A stretch of DNA of 64,000 nt, taken from positions 31,283 to 95,282 of the forward strand of contig JAACPW010000014.1 in assembly GCA_009995225.1 (NCBI GenBank), read 5' to 3'. Below the pieces are notes generated by a model. The model searched no databases and was not told the DNA's origin. It saw nothing but the letters and a program-made list of their open reading frames with translations. Below are positions 63,052 through 64,000 of this stretch, in pieces. This stretch comes from Sphingomonadales bacterium. Lineage in GTDB: Bacteria; Pseudomonadota; Alphaproteobacteria; Sphingomonadales; Sphingomonadaceae. The position numbers and the translations under genes are program-made. Positions within the stretch are counted from its first letter, which is position 1. Each line of letters starts with the position of its first letter.

Positions 63052-63954
63052 ATGACCAAGTTTTCGACCATTCGTTTTCGCGTCGCAGCAGTGCTGATGG
63101 TGTTCACACTGGCTTTGTCCGGCTGTTTCATGTCGCCGGGCAAATTCACATCCGAACTCGCTATTACCGGACCCGACAGCTTTACCTTCAATTACGAAGG
63201 CGAAATCTTTTTTCTCGGGCTGTCAAAACTTGCGCAAACAGGTGCCGGCAATTCCGACAGTTTCACCGCCAGTTGCATGGACGAAGACACTTACGAAACC
63301 CGCACCTGCACGCCTGAAGAAGAGGCAATGCAGCGCGAAGCCTGGGAGGCCGACGCTGCCGAGCGCGACGAGCAGGCCAAAAACCAGGCACAGCAGATGG
63401 CCGCACTGATGGGCGGCATCGATCCGACTGATCCCAAGGCGGCCGAGGAACTTGTCAGGCTGCTCCTGCGCCAAAAAGGTTGGGAACGCGTAGTCCACAA
63501 GGGCGACGGGGTCTTTGATGTCAGCTACCGCATTTCAGGCACGATGAGCCATGACTTCAGCTTTCCGGTGATAGAAGGGTTCCCGCAGGCCAACCCCTTC
63601 GTGCAGGTGTTCCTGCGCAACGGCGGCCAAATGCGGGTCAATGCGCCGGGGTTCGCCGCGCAGAGCCCGGAAAGCGGCGGGCTCGCCGCTATGCTGGGCG
63701 CAGGCGCGTTCGCGAATCTCGCCGCAATGGGTGCCGCAGAAGCAGCCGGTGAAGCAGGGCAAGACTCCATGCCTGGCGTTCCGGTCATGGACGGCACGTT
63801 TACGGTTCGCACGGCCATAGGAATGCGAATTCTTGCCAATAATACAGACGAAGGACCGACACCGGGGGCCAATGACGAAAGTCTGACGTGGCGCATTTCT
63901 GCGTATCCATCCGGCGGGGGCCGCCTTGCCTGGTTAGGCAGCGAGCGCTCTTAA
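63052..63954 (+). CDS. Putative lipoprotein of unknown function
   Basis: The ATG at 63052 gives 300 residues. A lipobox LALSGC follows a signal peptide, so Cys is at about residue 25. The rest has a soluble fold with a charged helix (EEEAMQREAWEADAAERDEQAKNQ) and an Ala/Gly-rich segment. Two cysteine-containing stretches (ASCMDEDTYETRTC) may form a disulfide. No family is recognised. It begins 25 bases after rlmB. Confidence 0.8.
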   Translation: MTKFSTIRFRVAAVLMVFTLALSGCFMSPGKFTSELAITGPDSFTFNYEGEIFFLGLSKLAQTGAGNSDSFTASCMDEDTYETRTCTPEEEAMQREAWEADAAERDEQAKNQAQQMAALMGGIDPTDPKAAEELVRLLLRQKGWERVVHKGDGVFDVSYRISGTMSHDFSFPVIEGFPQANPFVQVFLRNGGQMRVNAPGFAAQSPESGGLAAMLGAGAFANLAAMGAAEAAGEAGQDSMPGVPVMDGTFTVRTAIGMRILANNTDEGPTPGANDESLTWRISAYPSGGGRLAWLGSERS

Positions 63955-64000
63955 GCGTGCTCTTAAGAGTGTGCTTTGGAGCGGTCGATGGGTCAGGTGA

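Noticed and set aside
63947..63970. TTAA-N8-TTAA and a repeated GCTCTTAAG after the lipoprotein gene
   Set aside because: The spacing is 8 rather than the 7 needed for CtrA, and the first copy includes the stop codon of the lipoprotein gene.
1..64000. CRISPR arrays, rRNA genes, insertion sequences and prophage genes
   Set aside because: No regular spaced repeats, no rRNA sequence and no transposase, integrase or phage protein were seen.

Overview
This is a GC-rich window from an alphaproteobacterium, almost certainly of the order Sphingomonadales and possibly Erythrobacteraceae (the family is inferred from memory of similar proteins, not searched). The evidence is the alphaproteobacterial layout of dapF-mtaB-ftsY-ispZ and ccmCDEFGHI, a bamA-ompH-fabZ cluster that lacks lpxD/lpxA/lpxB (sphingomonads carry glycosphingolipids instead of LPS), a DUF6481-type protein, and regulatory sites matching alphaproteobacterial LexA (GTTC-N7-GTTC) and CtrA (TTAA-N7-TTAAC) consensus sequences. 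Most of the window is core chromosome. I see no prophage, transposase, plasmid gene or CRISPR array.

Layout. 1-5.0 kb: the 5' end of gltB (cut by the window edge), a membrane protein of unknown role, and an exosortase-associated glycosyltransferase divergent from a small ORF plus an O-glycosylation ligase-type polymerase. 5.1-7.5 kb: a MaoC-type hydratase, a thiolase and a flavin-split-barrel stress protein. 7.5-10.2 kb: the large catalase KatE and a ferritin-like four-helix protein. 10.5-16.6 kb: a tightly overlapping four-gene signalling operon (CHASE3-GAF hybrid kinase, CheR, CheB, REC-kinase) with no chemotaxis genes nearby. 16.6-22 kb: tRNA-Met, a 2H phosphoesterase, mltG, fabF, acpP and aspS. 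22-28.8 kb: rnd, oxyR, pgsA, an LplT-like MFS transporter, a small protein with a CtrA-type site in its promoter region, and a ThDP enzyme. 28.8-37.1 kb: a CsbD-like protein, an EVE protein, a GGDEF-EAL protein, then dapF-mtaB-ftsY-ispZ and kup. 37.2-42.2 kb: the cytochrome c maturation operon ccmCDEFGHI. 42.3-44.7 kb: an amino-acid dehydrogenase, tRNA-His, a prolyl-4-hydroxylase-like oxygenase and rpmE. 44.8-56.0 kb: the large envelope/translation run rpsB-tsf-pyrH-frr-uppS-cdsA-dxr-rseP-bamA-ompH-fabZ on the minus strand. 56.3-64 kb: a small membrane protein under two LexA-type boxes, pssA, psd, a KASIII-type synthase, a DUF6481 protein with a uL16-hydroxylase-like cupin, an RluE-type pseudouridine synthase, tRNA-Tyr, rlmB and a lipoprotein.

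How the genes work together. Phospholipid synthesis is spread over cdsA, pgsA, pssA and psd. Fatty acid elongation (acpP, fabF, fabZ, a KASIII) feeds it, while uppS and dxr supply the isoprenoid carrier for cell-wall and glycan work. BamA, OmpH and RseP assemble and monitor the outer membrane. ccm genes mature cytochromes c. The most interesting unreported-looking feature is at 56.25-56.58 kb: two perfect GTTC-N7-GTTC boxes, one lying inside the promoter spacer, in front of an 88-residue single-pass membrane protein. This has the architecture of an SOS-induced small membrane effector such as SidA or YneA. A second regulatory lead is a perfect CtrA consensus at 26,964-26,979.
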